Origin: Chloroflexi bacterium HGW-Chloroflexi-3
GTDB lineage: Bacteria > Chloroflexota > Anaerolineae > Anaerolineales > Anaerolineaceae
Assembly: GCA_002842045.1 (NCBI GenBank)
Contig: PHBX01000006.1
Location: forward strand, 1 to 64,000
DNA: 64,000 nt
Direction: 5' to 3'
This document shows, piece after piece, positions 34,594 through 43,471 of this stretch. The translations under genes and the position numbers were made by a program. Position 1 is the stretch's first letter. Every line of letters begins with the position of its first letter. A model generated the notes under the pieces. The model saw only the letters and a program-made list of their open reading frames with translations, made no database searches and was not told the DNA's origin.

Positions 34594-35326
34594 TCATTAG
34601 TCTTCTTGCCAGGATAGGATCATCAGTAATTAAACCATCTACCTTATCCTTCAGCAATTTTTTTATATCCGTTTCAGTGTTTACTGTCCAAACATTTACT
34701 TTTCGATTTTCTTGATGTTGCTTGTCAATAAATCGTTTATCTACGTCATTAAAATATGGATGAATTATTTCTGGACTTATCCATCTCATCATATTTGATC
34801 GGAAGATCCAACCACTTATTCCAGGTGGTGCTAATAAAGCAACAGGCACAATCGGCACTATTCTCCTGGTTATGATGAGATTATAAGGATGAAAAGACGA
34901 AAAAATCACATTTTCCTCGATGCGCATTCGTTTAACTAAAGTTGCAGCTTTCCGCGCTAATCCATCACTTATGGAGGAATAATTTGTTAATTCAATATTA
35001 ATGAATAATTTTTTTGAAAATTCTTCTAAAACTTCACTTAAAAGAGGAATTTTTTCACCAGTAAATTCAGGAGAGTAAAAGCTTCCTGCATCCAAATCTC
35101 GTAAATTTTTCAGGTTTGTTTCAATCACTTTTCCATGCCCATTGGTTGTTCTTTCCAAAGTCTGGTCGTGAATAATCACCATTTCCCCGTCTTTAGAGCA
35201 TTTAACATCAAACTCAATGCCATCAGCTGATAAATCAACTGCTTTCTGAAAAGCAGCCATTGTGTTTTCTGGTGCGTAAGCAGAAGCGCCTCTATGAGCG
35301 ATAATAACAGGTTTTTTATTTTCCAT
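34583..35326 (-). CDS. Glycerophosphodiester phosphodiesterase
   Basis: TIM-barrel enzyme of 247 residues that releases glycerol-3-phosphate from glycerophosphodiesters. AHRGASAYAPENTMAAF (residues 10-26) supplies the first catalytic His and Glu, DGIEFDVKCSKDGEMVIIHDQTLERTTNG the metal ligands and second His, and VNVWTVN near the C terminus is typical of the UgpQ group. No signal peptide is seen, so it is cytoplasmic. It lies in a run with the AAA ATPase upstream and the deaminase downstream. Confidence 0.93.
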   Translation of the reverse strand: MENKKPVIIAHRGASAYAPENTMAAFQKAVDLSADGIEFDVKCSKDGEMVIIHDQTLERTTNGHGKVIETNLKNLRDLDAGSFYSPEFTGEKIPLLSEVLEEFSKKLFINIELTNYSSISDGLARKAATLVKRMRIEENVIFSSFHPYNLIITRRIVPIVPVALLAPPGISGWIFRSNMMRWISPEIIHPYFNDVDKRFIDKQHQENRKVNVWTVNTETDIKKLLKDKVDGLITDDPILARRLMNDN

Positions 35327-35339
35327 AATGAACCCTATG

Positions 35340-36686
35340 TTATAAATCTACGAAATAGGATGCAGCTGCTTTATCGATCAGTTCCTTATTCAGTATGGGT
35401 TCAATATTCAGATACCGTGAAATATCAATGATCTGATCACAAATATCACGAGGATGGGAAGCACGAAGATTGCGGCTGCGTTTTATATAATGCTCCTGCA
35501 ATAAATAAGCTAATCCTTCATCCGTGTAAGTAACACCCTTTTGGGATGACACTCTGCGGAATAATTCCCGATAATCCTCATAGGATGGGTCACCAATTTC
35601 GATTTTATGACGCAAACGCCTTAAAAAGGCTTCATCGACAAGATCTCTTGGAGGTAAGTTGGTAGAAAAAATGACAAGAACATCAAATGGAACTTCAATT
35701 TTTCGTCCAGTGTGTAAACTCATATAGTCGATTCGATTTTCCAAAGGCACAATCCATCGATTCAACAAGTCTCTCGGGCGAACCAATTGACGTCCAAAAT
35801 CATCAATGAGCAAAATCCCACCATTCGCTTTTACCTGAAATGGAGCTTCATAATATTTGTTAGTTGTATCAAATACCAGATCCAGACCGGCCATCGTTAG
35901 TTCACCACCCGTGATAATGAAGGGTCGACGAACACGCAACCACCGTGTATCTCGGCGAACACCAGATCTAACTGTACCGGTTCCGGTTGTCGTCGTATCA
36001 TCTTCCCTAACCAATTGGTGGTTGACAGAATCATATAGTTTGATCACCTGTCCATCTACATAAATGGAAAATGGGATGTACATGATTTGACCCTGGACCA
36101 AATTGCCAATTGCTCTGGCGACACTTGTTTTTCCGTTTCCGGGAGGACCATATAAAAATATAGATGTCCCAGAGTTGACAGCAGGGCCTAATTTGTTGAA
36201 GGTTGGTTCATTTAAAACCAGATGAGCCATAACCTGATGCATTAATCGACTGGTTGCCTGTAAGCGACCACGTCCTTGCTTCAGAATAGATTCATTATAT
36301 ACATCTATCGGAACCGGGGCAGGTCCTGCATATTGGCTGCGGTCCAATGCTTCTCTCGCACGATGGATACCAGCACCTGTTATTGCGTAGGTGTATGAGC
36401 CTTCACCTAAGCCCATTTGGGACGTTCTGACTTCAACCAGTTTTTCTCTTTTCAGAATTTCGATGATTTGGTCAACTATTCCTGTAAATGGCAGTGCCAT
36501 TTCCTCTGCCAATTTAAATCCGGACATGTATCCTTGAAAATAAAAGATTTTTAATGCCAGGTCTTGCAACCAAAGAGTAGATAAACCTGTTTGTTCCAAA
36601 TTGGAAATGGGTTGTGGCACAAATGATTTTTGAATGGGACTTACTGCAGATATTGAGCTTTTAGGTTTTGGAGCTTCTTCCGCCAT
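35340..36686 (-). CDS. AAA-type ATPase of unknown role
   Basis: A 448-residue ATPase. Walker A is GPPGNGKTS (about residue 190) and Walker B is GILLIDDFGRQ; the sensor-like STNLPPRDLVDEAFLRRLRHKIEIG is also typical of AAA proteins with arginine-rich sensor regions. The N-terminal 130 residues seem to hold a winged-helix-like segment (LALKIFYFQGYMSGFKLAEEMALPFTGIVDQIIEILKREKLVEV). Homologs are common in Chloroflexota beside pilus or secretion genes, but here none are adjacent. ATG at 36686 with GGAGG upstream is preferred to the in-frame 36713. Confidence 0.8.
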   Translation of the reverse strand: MAEEAPKPKSSISAVSPIQKSFVPQPISNLEQTGLSTLWLQDLALKIFYFQGYMSGFKLAEEMALPFTGIVDQIIEILKREKLVEVRTSQMGLGEGSYTYAITGAGIHRAREALDRSQYAGPAPVPIDVYNESILKQGRGRLQATSRLMHQVMAHLVLNEPTFNKLGPAVNSGTSIFLYGPPGNGKTSVARAIGNLVQGQIMYIPFSIYVDGQVIKLYDSVNHQLVREDDTTTTGTGTVRSGVRRDTRWLRVRRPFIITGGELTMAGLDLVFDTTNKYYEAPFQVKANGGILLIDDFGRQLVRPRDLLNRWIVPLENRIDYMSLHTGRKIEVPFDVLVIFSTNLPPRDLVDEAFLRRLRHKIEIGDPSYEDYRELFRRVSSQKGVTYTDEGLAYLLQEHYIKRSRNLRASHPRDICDQIIDISRYLNIEPILNKELIDKAAASYFVDL

Positions 36687-36814
36687 TTTTCCTCCATGTA
36701 GGAAAACAATCAAACAAGAATAATTATAGCATGTGCAAAAAATTGTTTTTATTATTTACAATCATCAAACCAATTATGAAAATGATCATAATTGTTTATA
36801 AAAAGATATTATTT

Positions 36815-38497
36815 TTAGAAAGAGGGTTTCAAATCTTTCACCCTGAGTTGCTTGTAAATATTTCCATTGTAATGATTTCGTTCGATAGAATATACTACAT
36901 CTATTCTGGTTGGCATTTCTTTACCCCAAAATCCCTGGTTAAAAGCAATAGCGTCATATTCGGCATGTCTATCCCGTAAACGTAACTTGAGGTGATTTTC
37001 ATCTCTTCCTACTGTTCTGGCATTTTTTACTTCAACACCTCTAGAGACAAACACTGCTTCTGAATTTTCTGCACCTAAGGGCTCCAATTGATCTAATTCG
37101 TTTAAGATATCTATGGGTATCTTGTATAACGGATATTCAATATCAATATTTATTTTTGGTCGCAAGTCTTTCGGGTCAAGTTCTGTTTCCGCAATTAATT
37201 CCAACTTTTCAATTAATTTTTCAAGATTTTCATTAACAACCGTAAACCCTGCTGCCATAGCATGACCACCATGACGCACCAATAAATTTTCACAGTTATC
37301 GAGTGCGTTTGTAATATTAAATTCAGGTATGCTTCTACAGGAAGCTCTTGTGTACTCATCACCTATATACCCTACAATAGAGGGTCTGTAAAAAAACTCA
37401 GTTAATTTTGCCGAAACCAATCCCACAAGGCCTGAAGTAAATTCTTTATCAAAAACATGAATGATTAAATTATTTTCATCTATTTCTTTTTGTGCTAATT
37501 CCTGCATATCTTGTGTAATTTTTTGTCTCTTCCGATTAATATCATCGAGCTCCTGGCTAAGTAGACCTGCTTCATTCATGTCCTTTGTTAATAATAAATT
37601 CAATGCTTTCTTCGGGGAATCTAATCGTCCAGCCGCGTTTAGACGAGGTGCAATACCAAAACTTATATCCACTGTATTAATTTTACGTTGATCAAACCCG
37701 GCAACAGCAATCAGACTCTTTAGACCTATCCTTTTGGAAAAACGAATGGCAGTTATTCCCTTTGTAACAATAAGCCGATTTTCACCTAATAGAGGAACTA
37801 CATCTGCTACCGTCCCAATCGCAGCCAGATCCAACCATTCATCCGCAAATTCGATGGATCCGTTTTTTATCTGAAATAAAGCTTGAGCCAATTTATAAGC
37901 AATACCGACTCCAGAAAGATTTTTATCAGGATATTGATCACCTTTAACCCTGGGACAGATAACACAGTGTACATCAGGAATTGTTTCAGCTGGCACATGA
38001 TGATCCGTAACAATAACAGTCATGCCCAGCTCCTGAGCATAGCGCAATTCTTCCGGTGACCGAATTCCACAATCCACTGTGATAATCAAGGAAATTTTCT
38101 GATCATACAAAAAATCAATCGCGTTGGTATTAACGCCATACCCTTCTTCCCGTTCAGGAATATAAGGAGTCACATGAGCACCTAAGGTGTTTAGAACTTC
38201 TGATAATAAAGCAGTAGACGTGATCCCATCAGCATCATAATCTCCAAACACGGCAATACTTTCCTGGGTATCAATGGCATGAAATATTCTTTCCACTGCT
38301 TTATCCATGTTTTGTAATAAAAATGGATCATATGCATTGGCTTCTTTATTAAAAAATTGTGCAGCAGAAATCGAGTCCATAATTCCACGGTTGTATAAAA
38401 TTTGTTGCATAATGTCCGAAACACCACTCAACTCACTTTTGATATTTTCAGGTATTTGTGGAGCGATGATCCATTCTTTTTCATTTGCGATTTGCAT
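36815..38497 (-). CDS. recJ: Single-stranded-DNA-specific exonuclease RecJ
   Basis: DHH-family 5'-3' exonuclease for DNA repair, 560 residues. Motifs in order: VFGDYDADGITSTALL (about residues 80-95), TVDCGIRS, VTDHHVPAE (the DHH motif), AIGTVADVVPL, and the DHHA1 part ending in RHGGHAMAAGFTV. The C-terminal OB domain is present. Length matches other RecJ proteins. It stands alone on the minus strand. Confidence 0.95.
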   Translation of the reverse strand: MQIANEKEWIIAPQIPENIKSELSGVSDIMQQILYNRGIMDSISAAQFFNKEANAYDPFLLQNMDKAVERIFHAIDTQESIAVFGDYDADGITSTALLSEVLNTLGAHVTPYIPEREEGYGVNTNAIDFLYDQKISLIITVDCGIRSPEELRYAQELGMTVIVTDHHVPAETIPDVHCVICPRVKGDQYPDKNLSGVGIAYKLAQALFQIKNGSIEFADEWLDLAAIGTVADVVPLLGENRLIVTKGITAIRFSKRIGLKSLIAVAGFDQRKINTVDISFGIAPRLNAAGRLDSPKKALNLLLTKDMNEAGLLSQELDDINRKRQKITQDMQELAQKEIDENNLIIHVFDKEFTSGLVGLVSAKLTEFFYRPSIVGYIGDEYTRASCRSIPEFNITNALDNCENLLVRHGGHAMAAGFTVVNENLEKLIEKLELIAETELDPKDLRPKINIDIEYPLYKIPIDILNELDQLEPLGAENSEAVFVSRGVEVKNARTVGRDENHLKLRLRDRHAEYDAIAFNQGFWGKEMPTRIDVVYSIERNHYNGNIYKQLRVKDLKPSF

Positions 38498-38803
38498 AAA
38501 ATTACCTCTGATCCTTTTTCCTTACCAATAAATTATTAATAAAGCACAACTCGATTATTTCATTAGAGCCTTGAAAATTTCACCAAAAATTTTTAAATAA
38601 GATCGCACTAAATTTAGTTTCTATTCTTTTTCAATTTTTATTTGTTTATGGTAACTTTTCAAGTGTTGTTTTCGTATATTAACTTCGATCTCTTTTTACA
38701 ATTTACAACAATCCCTTTTGGAGTTTTTCCATTAGAATTACCACAATTCTCCATAGTATAATCGACAAGCTTCAATTTTTAAAATTTTTCAGGAATCTAA
38801 TCC
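38498..38803. other. Divergent intergenic region recJ-tgt
   Basis: About 300 AT-rich bases. A TATAAT at 38757-38762 is a likely -10 box for tgt with only a weak -35, and the spacer holds the inverted repeat AGAATTaccacAATTCT (38734-38750). I see no gene or structured RNA here. Confidence 0.45.
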
Positions 38804-39949
38804 ATGAGTTTCAACTTTAATTTGATCAACGCCGAAAAGAAAGCCAGAGCTGGGGAGTTTGATACACCACATGGCACCATTCTTACCCCAACCTTTGCTC
38901 CAGTGGGCACCCAGGCAACAGTTAAAACATTAACTCCAGCTCAATTAGAATCAACTGGAGCAAACTTAATTCTCGCAAATACATACCACTTATTCCTTCG
39001 TCCAGGTGCAGATTTGATTGCAGAAATGGGTGGTTTACACAAGTTTATGCAATGGGATAAACCCATCCTGACAGACTCAGGTGGTTTTCAGGTTTTTTCA
39101 CTGGCAGATATGCGGAAAATTGACGAAGATGGAGTCACTTTCCGAAGTCACATCGATGGATCCAAACAGAGGTTGACTCCTGAAATTGCAGTTCAGATAC
39201 AGGAAAAATTAGGCGCAGACATCATTATGGCATTTGATGAATGCTCATCACCTTACGATAAATCTTATAGTTTGAAAGCAATGGAGAGGACTCATGCCTG
39301 GGCAATAAGATGTGTAAACGCCAAAACGCGTGATGATCAGGCTCTTTTTGGTATTGTTCAGGGAGGAATTTTTCCTGAGTTAAGAAAACTTTCGGCTGAA
39401 TTCATCCGTTCGGTGGATTTGCCAGGTTATGCAATTGGTGGATTATCAGTTGGAGAAACAAAAATTGAAATGTATGAAATGATTGAGATTGTTAACAATA
39501 TTCTCCCTTCTGAAAAACCACGTTATCTAATGGGAGTTGGCACCCCAGAAGATTTAATTTATGGTGTTCAACGCGGAATTGACATATTTGATTGCGTTCT
39601 GGCTACTCGTTTAGCTCGTCATGCAGCCGCCCTGACGAGTAAAGGTCGTCTTAACCTGATGAACTCAAAGTATTCTCGTGATCCAAAACCGATTGAACAA
39701 GAATGCAGTTGTTACACCTGCAAAACATTCTCACGGGCTTATATTCGCCATTTAATTATGGCAAAAGAGACTTTATTCGGCACACTGATTTCAATTCACA
39801 ATATTCATTTGTTGCAAGAGTTGATGAAAAACATTCGTAAAGCGATTTTGAACAATAACTTTGAAGAATTTTCCAAAAAATACCTATCGAATTACGAATA
39901 TAAACCAGGCATTACAGCCGATCAAATTATTACTGAATCAAAGGAGTAA
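38804..39949 (+). CDS. tgt: Queuine tRNA-ribosyltransferase
   Basis: Exchanges guanine at wobble position 34 of GUN-anticodon tRNAs for preQ1. The protein has 381 residues with the catalytic DSGGFQVFSL (Asp near residue 89), GIVQGGIFPELR, GGLSVGE, RYLMGVGTPEDL, and the nucleophile region FDCVLATRLARH. The zinc site CSCYTCKTFSRAYIRHL closes the barrel. It is followed two bases later by uppP and then by the tRNA-thiolation pair, suggesting a small operon with a tRNA-modification theme. Confidence 0.96.
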   Translation: MSFNFNLINAEKKARAGEFDTPHGTILTPTFAPVGTQATVKTLTPAQLESTGANLILANTYHLFLRPGADLIAEMGGLHKFMQWDKPILTDSGGFQVFSLADMRKIDEDGVTFRSHIDGSKQRLTPEIAVQIQEKLGADIIMAFDECSSPYDKSYSLKAMERTHAWAIRCVNAKTRDDQALFGIVQGGIFPELRKLSAEFIRSVDLPGYAIGGLSVGETKIEMYEMIEIVNNILPSEKPRYLMGVGTPEDLIYGVQRGIDIFDCVLATRLARHAAALTSKGRLNLMNSKYSRDPKPIEQECSCYTCKTFSRAYIRHLIMAKETLFGTLISIHNIHLLQELMKNIRKAILNNNFEEFSKKYLSNYEYKPGITADQIITESKE

Positions 39950-39951
39950 GT

Positions 39952-40776
39952 ATGACAATCTGGCAAGCATTTGTATTGGGTATTGTTCAAGGTATCACCG
40001 AGTTTTTACCAATTTCCAGTTCCGGTCATTTGGTGATCACACCATATTTGCTGGGTTGGTCAATTAACAAAGAATACATTTTCACTTTTGATGTTCTTGT
40101 TCAGATGGGAACATTGATTGCAGTTATTATTTATTTTTGGAAATATTTATGGAAAATAATTGTTTCAGTAATAAAAGGGATAATTGAGAAAAAACCATTT
40201 GCTTCACAAGATGCAAAATTAGGGTGGTTGATTGTGCTTGCAACAATCCCTGCAGTTTTCGGCGGATTATTCTTGGAGGACCAGGTAGAGTCAGCTTTTC
40301 ATTCTGTGAAAATTACAGCAATCTTTCTGCTGGTAACGGCCCTATTGTTATGGTTTGCAGAACGTATGAGCAAACAAGTGAACAAAATGGAATATTTATC
40401 AACAATGGATGCTTTTATCATTGGTTGTTTCCAGATACTGGCAATTTTTCCAGGATTATCCCGATCCGGTTCCACAATTGCTGGTGGTATCATCCGAAAG
40501 CTCAAGCGAGAAGAAGCTGCCAAATTCTCGTTCTTAATGTCAATACCCGTCATGCTCGGCGCTGGAGCCATGAGCATAAACGATCTCTTCACGGTTCCTA
40601 ACTTAACTGAATTCCTACCCGTATTACTGGTAGGTTTCATTACATCCGGGGTGGTTGGCTTCATTTCGATTCATTGGTTGTTAAAATTTTTGAATAAAAA
40701 CAAATTGGGATTATTCAGTATTTATTGTGTTGCTATCTCTATTATTACTTTGGCAGTCTCCTTAATCCGTGGATAA
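39952..40776 (+). CDS. uppP: Undecaprenyl-diphosphatase UppP (BacA)
   Basis: Integral membrane enzyme of 274 residues that recycles the C55 lipid carrier for cell-wall synthesis. The two family motifs are visible: GITEFLPISSSGHL (residues 15-28) and FPGLSRSGSTIAGG (about 168-181). About eight helices are predicted. ATG follows the tgt stop by two bases with AAGGAG upstream. Confidence 0.96.
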   Translation: MTIWQAFVLGIVQGITEFLPISSSGHLVITPYLLGWSINKEYIFTFDVLVQMGTLIAVIIYFWKYLWKIIVSVIKGIIEKKPFASQDAKLGWLIVLATIPAVFGGLFLEDQVESAFHSVKITAIFLLVTALLLWFAERMSKQVNKMEYLSTMDAFIIGCFQILAIFPGLSRSGSTIAGGIIRKLKREEAAKFSFLMSIPVMLGAGAMSINDLFTVPNLTEFLPVLLVGFITSGVVGFISIHWLLKFLNKNKLGLFSIYCVAISIITLAVSLIRG

Positions 40777-40799
40777 TTACCCCAGCAAGAAGAATCAAT

Positions 40800-41000
40800 A
40801 TGACAATAACCGTGATACTCAAAAAAAAAGAACATGTATTTGAAGAGACAAGAGATTTAACTGTCAGCAAAGTTTTTAAAAAATTAAACATTTTGCCAGA
40901 AACATATTTATGTGTTCGGGAAGGTGAATTAATCACCGAACGGAAACTACTCAAAGATGGTGATGTAATTCGATTGGTTCCTGTAATTTCTGGTGGCTGA
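40800..41000 (+). CDS. ttuB: Ubiquitin-like sulfur carrier protein (TtuB/ThiS/MoaD family)
   Basis: A 66-residue beta-grasp protein ending in Gly-Gly (VISGG), the C-terminal motif that is adenylylated and thiocarboxylated. The segment EGELITERKLLKDGDVIRLVPVISGG follows the ThiS/TtuB pattern. The next gene, overlapping its stop by one base (TGATG), encodes a TtuA homolog, so TtuB is the best guess: the sulfur donor for 2-thiolation of ribothymidine 54 in tRNA. ThiS or MoaD function is less likely because no thi or moa genes are near. A start further upstream in frame has no ribosome site. Confidence 0.8.
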   Translation: MTITVILKKKEHVFEETRDLTVSKVFKKLNILPETYLCVREGELITERKLLKDGDVIRLVPVISGG

Positions 41001-41670
41001 TGATGAAATGCAGAAAATGTAACCAGAAGGCAGTAATCAACATGCGCCAGCATAAACTGGCACTCTGTAAGCATCATTTTTTAGATTGGGTTTGTGATCA
41101 AACTGAACGGAATATAAATAAATATAAATTGTTTACTAAAGATGATAAAGTCCTGGTCGCTGTTTCAGGCGGTAAGGACTCCCTGGCTTTATGGGATGTT
41201 CTGAATAAGCTTGGTTACCTGACAGCTGGGGTTTATATCAATTTAGGCATCTCAGGTGATGACCAATACTCAGTAAAATCTCAAACCCTTGCCGAGAAAT
41301 TCTCATCAGATCACAACCTCGTTTTACATATTGCCAATATAAAATCCGAGCTAAACCATTTTGCCGGTTTTATGAACGTGAAACAGCTGCATATGCAATT
41401 TTAGCAAATATTGATTACATTGAGGACGAATGTCCATTTTCCGAAGGTAGCACAACCATCCAAAATAAAGAGTTACTCAATCAATTAGAACATCAACGAG
41501 CTGGCACAAAATTAGCTTTTTATCTCAAATTTCTGAATGCCAAAAAGGAATTGTTTGCTGACCTCGAAAATGTTAAGTACACAGAAGAGTTGTTTATCTG
41601 TCCAACCTGTGGGCAACCAACGCTTAAACAAGGTAATTGCACATTTTGTAGAATGGTATCCAGATCATAA
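41000..41670 (+). pseudogene. ttuA: tRNA-5-methyluridine(54) 2-sulfurtransferase TtuA, interrupted by an internal deletion
   Basis: The first part (41000 to about 41355) encodes the N-terminal zinc motif CRKCNQKA...CKHH, then VAVSGGKDSLALWDVL (PP-loop) and further TtuA-like sequence up to IKSELN. From 41356 the homology continues in another frame: PFCRFYERETAAYA, ECPFSEG and a C-terminal zinc motif CPTCGQPT...CTFC, ending at 41670. Compared with known TtuA, about 80-85 residues are missing at the join, including the CxxC that holds two of the three [4Fe-4S] cysteines and the GHNLDDEA motif. As written, translation stops at 41404. Either the gene is dead or the assembly lost about 250 bases. 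Confidence 0.85.
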
Positions 41671-41689
41671 TAAAGAATTATAAAAAATA

Positions 41690-41728
41690 AAAAGAGGAAT
41701 TTTCCAAGAGTGAAAACTCCTCTTTTTT
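41690..41728. terminator. Bidirectional terminator between ttuA remnant and glnA
   Basis: AAAAAGAGGA (41690-41699) pairs with TCCTCTTTTTT (41718-41728), with a further ATTTTC/GAAAA inner pairing. T runs exist on both strands, so it can serve both convergent units. Confidence 0.82.
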
Positions 41729-41749
41729 GTTGAATTTCTTTTGCGCATT

Positions 41750-43087
41750 TTACGCTGTTTCTAAATAGCGCTGTTTTTCCCAGTCAGTGACAAAAATACG
41801 GTATTCATCCCATTCAGCTCGTTTTGCACGCATGAAAGCGCCATACATTTCACTACCGAGACTATTTTTAATCACTTCATCTTTTTCTAATTCATTGAGT
41901 GCTTCTAATAGTGAACCGGGTAATTGGCGAATTCCCATTGCAGCTCGTTCCTCTATTGAAAGTGAATAAATATTGACATTGTTCAATGGTTTGGGAGGAG
42001 TCATCTTTTTCTCAACGCCATCCATGGCTGCGGAAAGCATGGCGTTAAATTGCAGATAGGGATTCCCTGAAGGATCAGGACAACGTAGTTCAGCTCTCAC
42101 AGCTTTGTCTTTACCCGGAGTAAATCTGGGAATACGAATCAGTGCTGATCTATTTTCACCCGCCCAACCTATGTACACAGGTGCTTCATAACCAGGCACC
42201 AATCGTTTGTAGGAATTGACAGTTGGTGAAAGAATGGCTGATAAGGAGCGTGCATGATGCAACTGCCCTGCCAGGAAATGATATGCCAGATCCGATAGGT
42301 GGAACTCATCATGAGGATCAAAAAATAAATTATTACCGTTATGATCAAACAAAGATTGGTGACAATGCATGCCAGATCCATTAACACCAAAAATTGGTTT
42401 CGGCATAAAGGAAGCGATCAGGTCATGTTTTGCAGCAATTGCTTTTACTGTATATTTGAGCGTAAGAACATTGTCAGCAGTCTTTAGAGCTTCACCGAAC
42501 TCGAAATCAATTTCATGTTGGCCTAATGCCACTTCGTGATGTCCCACTTCAACTTCCAGTCCCATCTTAATCAGTGCACTCATTAACTCAGTTCTCACCC
42601 TGACAGCTTCATCGTTGGGTGAAAAATCAAAATACCCACCTACATCATGCGGAACTGGATGAACATTATCTGTTCCATTTCGTCGGAATAGGAAAAATTC
42701 TGGCTCAGGACCCACATTGAAAATAAAGCCTTTACTTTCCAACACTTTTAATTTCCGTTTCAAGACACCACGGGGATCACCCTCAAAAGGAGATCCGTCA
42801 GGATGAAAAATTTCACAGAAAAATCTTGCTCTTTTATTTTCATCCGGAGACCAGGGCAGTACTGCATAGGTATCTGTGTCCAACCGGAGATGCATATCAC
42901 TCTCCTGGATTCTGGCAAACCCTTGAACGGATGAGCCATCAAACCAGACTCCATCGTCCAATGCCCCTTCTAATCTTTTCACCGGTGCATCAACACTTTT
43001 TACGGTTCCGGTAATATCAGTGAATTGATATGATACATATCGCACACCATCAGCTTTTACGCGTTCTAAAATTTCTTTTTTATCCAT
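41750..43087 (-). CDS. glnA: Glutamine synthetase type I
   Basis: Cytoplasmic dodecamer that makes glutamine from glutamate, ammonia and ATP. The protein has 445 residues. Visible are the N-terminal VRYVSYQFTDITGTVKSVDAP, the beta-Asp region WFDGSSVQGFARIQESDM, the ATP site GSGMHCHQSLF, the catalytic loop NSYKRLVPGYEAPVYIGWA and the EADRN-like Glu flap region. At the position of the adenylylated Tyr of enteric enzymes the sequence is NIYSLS, as in the GSI-alpha class (Bacillus, Thermotoga), so control by adenylylation is unlikely. The ATG at 43087 with GGAGA upstream is chosen. The transcript leader contains a glmS-like ribozyme. Confidence 0.97.
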   Translation of the reverse strand: MDKKEILERVKADGVRYVSYQFTDITGTVKSVDAPVKRLEGALDDGVWFDGSSVQGFARIQESDMHLRLDTDTYAVLPWSPDENKRARFFCEIFHPDGSPFEGDPRGVLKRKLKVLESKGFIFNVGPEPEFFLFRRNGTDNVHPVPHDVGGYFDFSPNDEAVRVRTELMSALIKMGLEVEVGHHEVALGQHEIDFEFGEALKTADNVLTLKYTVKAIAAKHDLIASFMPKPIFGVNGSGMHCHQSLFDHNGNNLFFDPHDEFHLSDLAYHFLAGQLHHARSLSAILSPTVNSYKRLVPGYEAPVYIGWAGENRSALIRIPRFTPGKDKAVRAELRCPDPSGNPYLQFNAMLSAAMDGVEKKMTPPKPLNNVNIYSLSIEERAAMGIRQLPGSLLEALNELEKDEVIKNSLGSEMYGAFMRAKRAEWDEYRIFVTDWEKQRYLETA

Positions 43088-43164
43088 GATTATTCTCCAT
43101 ATCAATGAAAATAATTAATCCACTGCAAACTGACCTATTATCTTAGGTAAATTTGATGGATGCT

Positions 43165-43195
43165 TAAATAAAAACCTAAATTACGAAGGTTTTTT
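43165..43195 (-). terminator. Possible weak hairpin between ribozyme and glnA
   Basis: On the minus strand AAAACCT and AGGTTTT can pair around a nine-base loop and are followed by T-rich sequence. Only seven AT-rich pairs make it marginal as an attenuator. Confidence 0.3.
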
Positions 43196-43199
43196 CTTA

Positions 43200-43402
43200 C
43201 CACTACGGTTCTTTGTTTCTGTTGTCACCAACAGATTTTCAGAAACACATTTTTTTCAGGAGATTGAAGCCAGTGGTGTGGCTTTGAAGGCATCCGCTGA
43301 TCACTCGATTTTCTTCTGTTTATTTCTCCCCTGACAGAATTAACACTCTCTTTGCAGAGAGGAACCTCCTCCTCGTCATCTCAATGATGAGATTCAGTCG
43401 CT
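43200..43402 (-). ncRNA. glmS-type self-cleaving ribozyme in the glnA leader
   Basis: Minus-strand sequence carries conserved blocks of the glmS ribozyme in order: A|GCGACTGAA at the cleavage site (cut between 43402 and 43401), the P1 hairpin ATCTCA-TCAT-TGAGAT, GACGAGGAGGAGGTT (43377-43363), ATCGA (43309-43305), GCGGATGCC (43297-43289), and a hairpin CTGTTG-GTGA-CAACAG (43234-43219) followed by AAACAAAG, matching the P4.1 GNRA stem. The pseudoknot after the cleavage site is kept by different bases than in Bacillus (CTGA with TCAG), which looks like covariation. Two extra hairpins, GCAA-capped 43346-43361 and 43314-43339, are inserted within the core. The next gene, about 110 bases downstream, is glnA, not glmS. 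Confidence 0.82.
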
Positions 43403-43441
43403 AGATCTCCATCTATTAAGTTTTTAATTTTCAATGGAGTT

Positions 43442-43471
43442 AGTCTACCTGAAAAAGGATACAGTTGTCAA
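43442..43471 (-). promoter_or_regulatory. glnA promoter
   Basis: On the minus strand TTGACA (43471-43466), 18-base spacer, TAGACT (43447-43442). The start would be near 43435, placing the ribozyme cleavage site about 30 bases into the transcript. Confidence 0.65.

Noticed and set aside
41000..41404. Annotating the 5' part of ttuA as an intact 134-residue protein
   Set aside because: Homology resumes in another frame immediately downstream up to 41670, and essential motifs are missing.
43200..43402. Alternative classes for the glnA leader (glutamine glnA motif, c-di-AMP ydaO, lysine or guanidine switches)
   Set aside because: None of their conserved cores could be found, while several glmS blocks occur in order.
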